A stretch of DNA of 7,617 bases from Actinomycetes bacterium (GTDB taxonomy: Bacteria; Actinomycetota; Acidimicrobiia; Acidimicrobiales; Palsa-688), in contig JAKBBS010000153.1 of NCBI GenBank assembly GCA_021808425.1, positions 1 to 7,617 on the forward strand, written 5' to 3'. Of the stretch, positions 6,119-7,617 are shown one piece after another (position 1 is the stretch's first letter; each line of letters begins with the position of its first letter). The position numbers and the translations under genes are program-made. The notes below the pieces were generated by a model. It was not told the origin of the DNA. It worked only from the letters and a program-made list of their open reading frames with translations, and did no database searches.

Positions 6119-6190
6119 GATCGCTGCCCGGATGCTGCCCGGCCGTTGGATCGCTGCCCGATCGCTGCCCGAGAGGCCGATCGCCGCCCC
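6119..6190. repeat. Direct-repeat array between integrase and tRNA (arm-type site candidate)
   Basis: Five copies of a 12-bp unit GATCGCTGCCCG lie in the same orientation. Exact copies are at 6119-6130, 6149-6160 and 6160-6171. Degenerate copies are at 6131-6141 (one base missing) and 6179-6190 (GATCGCCGCCCC). Integrases of this type bind arm sites flanking the crossover region, and excisionase sites cluster in the same place. The array starts 7 bp after the integrase stop and ends 54 bp from the tRNA. Confidence 0.65.
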
Positions 6191-6202
6191 GGAAGCAAGA
6201 GA

Positions 6203-6222
6203 GCCGGTGCTCTCGCACCGGC
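6203..6222 (-). terminator. Hairpin terminator, probably of the tRNA transcript
   Basis: A perfect 8-bp stem, GCCGGTGC (6203-6210) with GCACCGGC (6215-6222), closes a tetraloop. Read on the minus strand the loop is GAGA (a stable GNRA type) and the stem is followed directly by TCTCTTGCTT. This fits an intrinsic terminator about 20 bases after the tRNA 3' end. On the plus strand a weaker T-rich stretch follows ten bases later (TGTTTCTT), so it may also stop integrase transcripts. Confidence 0.6.
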
Positions 6223-6243
6223 CCTGACCTGCTGTTTCTTGAG

Positions 6244-6317
<74 letters not shown>

Positions 6318-6331
6318 GCGGTCCCGACAAG

Positions 6332-6337
6332 TTATCA
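6332..6337 (-). promoter_or_regulatory. Possible -10 box of the tRNA promoter
   Basis: TGATAA on the minus strand ends 14 bases ahead of the mature tRNA 5' end, a suitable position for a -10 element. No good -35 match is found at the usual distance, so the call is weak. Confidence 0.25.
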
Positions 6338-6494
6338 GACCGAGCGCCGGATCGGCACACGGAGGCAGCATCCCCACGAGGTGGACTTCGTGGAGCGGCC
6401 CCGGAGGCCGGCGAGTGGACTGCATCACGGCTGCCCCTTCGATGGTGGCAGCCGAGCTCGGATACTCACCAAACTCTCACATCTTTTTCATGAT

Positions 6495-6507
6495 CGCGTG
6501 ACACGCG
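6495..6507. promoter_or_regulatory. 13-bp perfect palindrome upstream of the acyltransferase gene
   Basis: CGCGTG A CACGCG is perfectly symmetric about the central A and ends 18 bp before the acyltransferase start codon. Its size and place fit an operator half-site pair for a dimeric regulator. No clear promoter elements are seen beside it. Confidence 0.35.
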
Positions 6508-6525
6508 AGCCGGTAGACCAGTGGG

Positions 6526-7617
6526 GTGCACGAGCGACGAACGACGCCCGCCTCGACTCGTTCGCCCCTCCCCCGCCTTCCCTCCCTCGACGCCGTGCGG
6601 GTGGCCACGGTACTCAGTGTTGTCATCGTCCACTCGCTCTCTATCCTGGTCCCCGAGGACGGCGGCCCGGCTGGCGCGGTGCTCATGGTGTTCCACTCGA
6701 GCCGCGAGGTGTTCTTGCTGTTGAGCGCCTTGGTCCTGACCTACACGGCTAGCTCTTCGACGGTGGCACCCCTCCGATTTTGGCGCCGCCGGTTCCCGAT
6801 CATCGCTGCCCCCTACGCGGTGTGGACGCTGATCTACTTCTTGACCGATGGCGATTTGGTCTCCCCCGGTTCAGCCCTGAGCCGCCTCGGTCTCGACCTC
6901 CTGACCGGCGACGCCCGCTACCAGTTGTACTTCGTGCTGCTGACCTTTCAGCTATACTTGATTTTCCCGTGGCTCCTGCGGTGGCTGCGCGCGCGCCAGG
7001 GCCGTCTGGCCCGGATGGTGGCCATCAGCCTGGTCCTGCAGTTGGGGTTCACGGCCCTCTCCTACTGGCGGCTACCAGCACCTCCTCCCCTTGTTTGGCT
7101 GTCGGACCGTCCGGGTTCGTGGCTCCCCGCCTACCAGTTGTACGTCGTCGCCGGAGTGGCCGTCGGTATCAAGATCGGCGATGTCGCTGCATGGTGCGAG
7201 CTTCACGTCCGCGCCTTGGTGGCGACGACGCTGGGGGTCGTCGGGGCTTCGCTGGTCTGGTACGCCGTGTCGGTGCGCATGCTCGGTACCGGCCCGGTCC
7301 AAGCATCCACGGTCTTCCAGCCCGCAGTGGTCATCGAGAGCCTGGTGATCGCCGCCCTCGAGCTCGGAGTGTTCCAGGCCTGGAGCGCGCGGGCCAGCGA
7401 AAGGACGCTGCGGACCGTCGCCACCGGAGCGGATGTGTCGTTCGGGATCTACTTCCTTCACCCGCTCCTGCTCGAGCTGGCCGTCGACGTCGCCGCGCGG
7501 CCAGAGCTGGCGAAGTTGCCGCCGGTCGCAGCGGTAGCTGTCATCACCCTCCTCGTCGCCCCGCTCCTCTTGATCTTGGCGGGCACCGCAGTCTGGCTGG
7601 CGCGCCGAACGCCCCTC
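6526..7617 (+). CDS. Acyltransferase-3 family integral membrane protein (3' end missing)
   Basis: The frame is open to the window edge and gives 364 residues without a stop. GTG 6526 is the first start after an in-frame TAG at 6514; the ribosome binding site is weak. The protein opens with the family signature RLPSLDAVRVATVLSVVIVH (residues 17-36; compare LDGLRALAVLLVVLFH), with H36 in the first membrane helix. It continues with FHSSREVFLLLSALVLTYT, FWRRRFPIIAAPYAVWTLIY, and several further hydrophobic segments near residues 132-150, 164-180, 200-216, 230-250 and 265-282. SFGIYFLHPLLLELA (305-319) is the typical late motif, followed by a last hydrophobic stretch at about 333-358. Members transfer acyl groups such as acetyl to sugars of polysaccharides, peptidoglycan, antibiotics or lipids; the substrate here is unknown. 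It lies beyond the tRNA and is therefore host chromosome rather than element. Confidence 0.85.
   Translation, partial: MHERRTTPASTRSPLPRLPSLDAVRVATVLSVVIVHSLSILVPEDGGPAGAVLMVFHSSREVFLLLSALVLTYTASSSTVAPLRFWRRRFPIIAAPYAVWTLIYFLTDGDLVSPGSALSRLGLDLLTGDARYQLYFVLLTFQLYLIFPWLLRWLRARQGRLARMVAISLVLQLGFTALSYWRLPAPPPLVWLSDRPGSWLPAYQLYVVAGVAVGIKIGDVAAWCELHVRALVATTLGVVGASLVWYAVSVRMLGTGPVQASTVFQPAVVIESLVIAALELGVFQAWSARASERTLRTVATGADVSFGIYFLHPLLLELAVDVAARPELAKLPPVAAVAVITLLVAPLLLILAGTAVWLARRTPL

Noticed and set aside
5499..6227. Plus-strand frame of 242 codons inside the integrase
   Set aside because: It is an out-of-frame shadow of the integrase, which has all its catalytic residues.
6374..6393. Inverted repeat CCACGA...TCGTGG as a terminator
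   Set aside because: A 6-bp stem with an 8-base loop and no following T-run is expected by chance in this GC-rich sequence.
7072..7461. Minus-strand frame opposite the acyltransferase gene
   Set aside because: It is a shadow of the membrane protein, which has clear family signatures in the plus-strand frame.

Overview
The window is high-GC DNA typical of Actinobacteria: GTG starts are frequent, genes are packed tightly, and the families resemble those carried by actinobacterial integrative elements. It spans the right end of an integrated mobile element (about 1-6243), the initiator tRNA gene that serves as its attachment site (6244-6317, minus strand), and the start of flanking chromosome (6318-7617). 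The element continues beyond the left edge.

Layout. A central divergent control region (about 4232-4339) separates two transcription units. Leftward on the minus strand runs an operon of at least eight genes, with a ninth starting at the window edge. In transcription order they are: an XRE-type repressor-like protein, a small winged-helix protein resembling excisionases, a 63-aa charged protein, a DnaB-N-domain P-loop ATPase (replication helicase-like), an HNH nuclease-like protein, a 117-aa CxxC...HxxxC protein, a 214-aa protein of unknown function, and an HExxH metallopeptidase-like protein. Every junction in this operon is a start/stop overlap: seven are 4-nt NTGA overlaps and one is TGATG. 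Rightward run a 200-aa HTH protein and an intact tyrosine integrase, also joined by a GTGA overlap. The integrase ends 132 bp from the 3' end of the tRNA.

Non-coding structure. Two families of short direct repeats stand out. One, GTGTCCGRTSG, has seven copies at 1910-2050 beside a GC-rich hairpin with an AT-rich loop (1884-1909), just after the helicase-like gene. It looks like an iteron-type origin or regulatory array, although an open reading frame crosses it. The other, GATCGCTGCCCG-like, has five copies at 6119-6190 between the integrase gene and the tRNA, where arm-type integrase or excisionase sites are expected. The two arrays share a near-identical 14-bp core.

Interpretation. The gene set (integrase, excisionase-like protein, repressor, replication helicase) fits an actinomycete integrative and conjugative element (AICE), a related integrative plasmid, or a phage satellite. 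No transfer (FtsK/Tra) or phage structural gene is visible here, so the class cannot be settled. The chromosomal flank carries an acyltransferase-3 family membrane protein that runs off the right edge.
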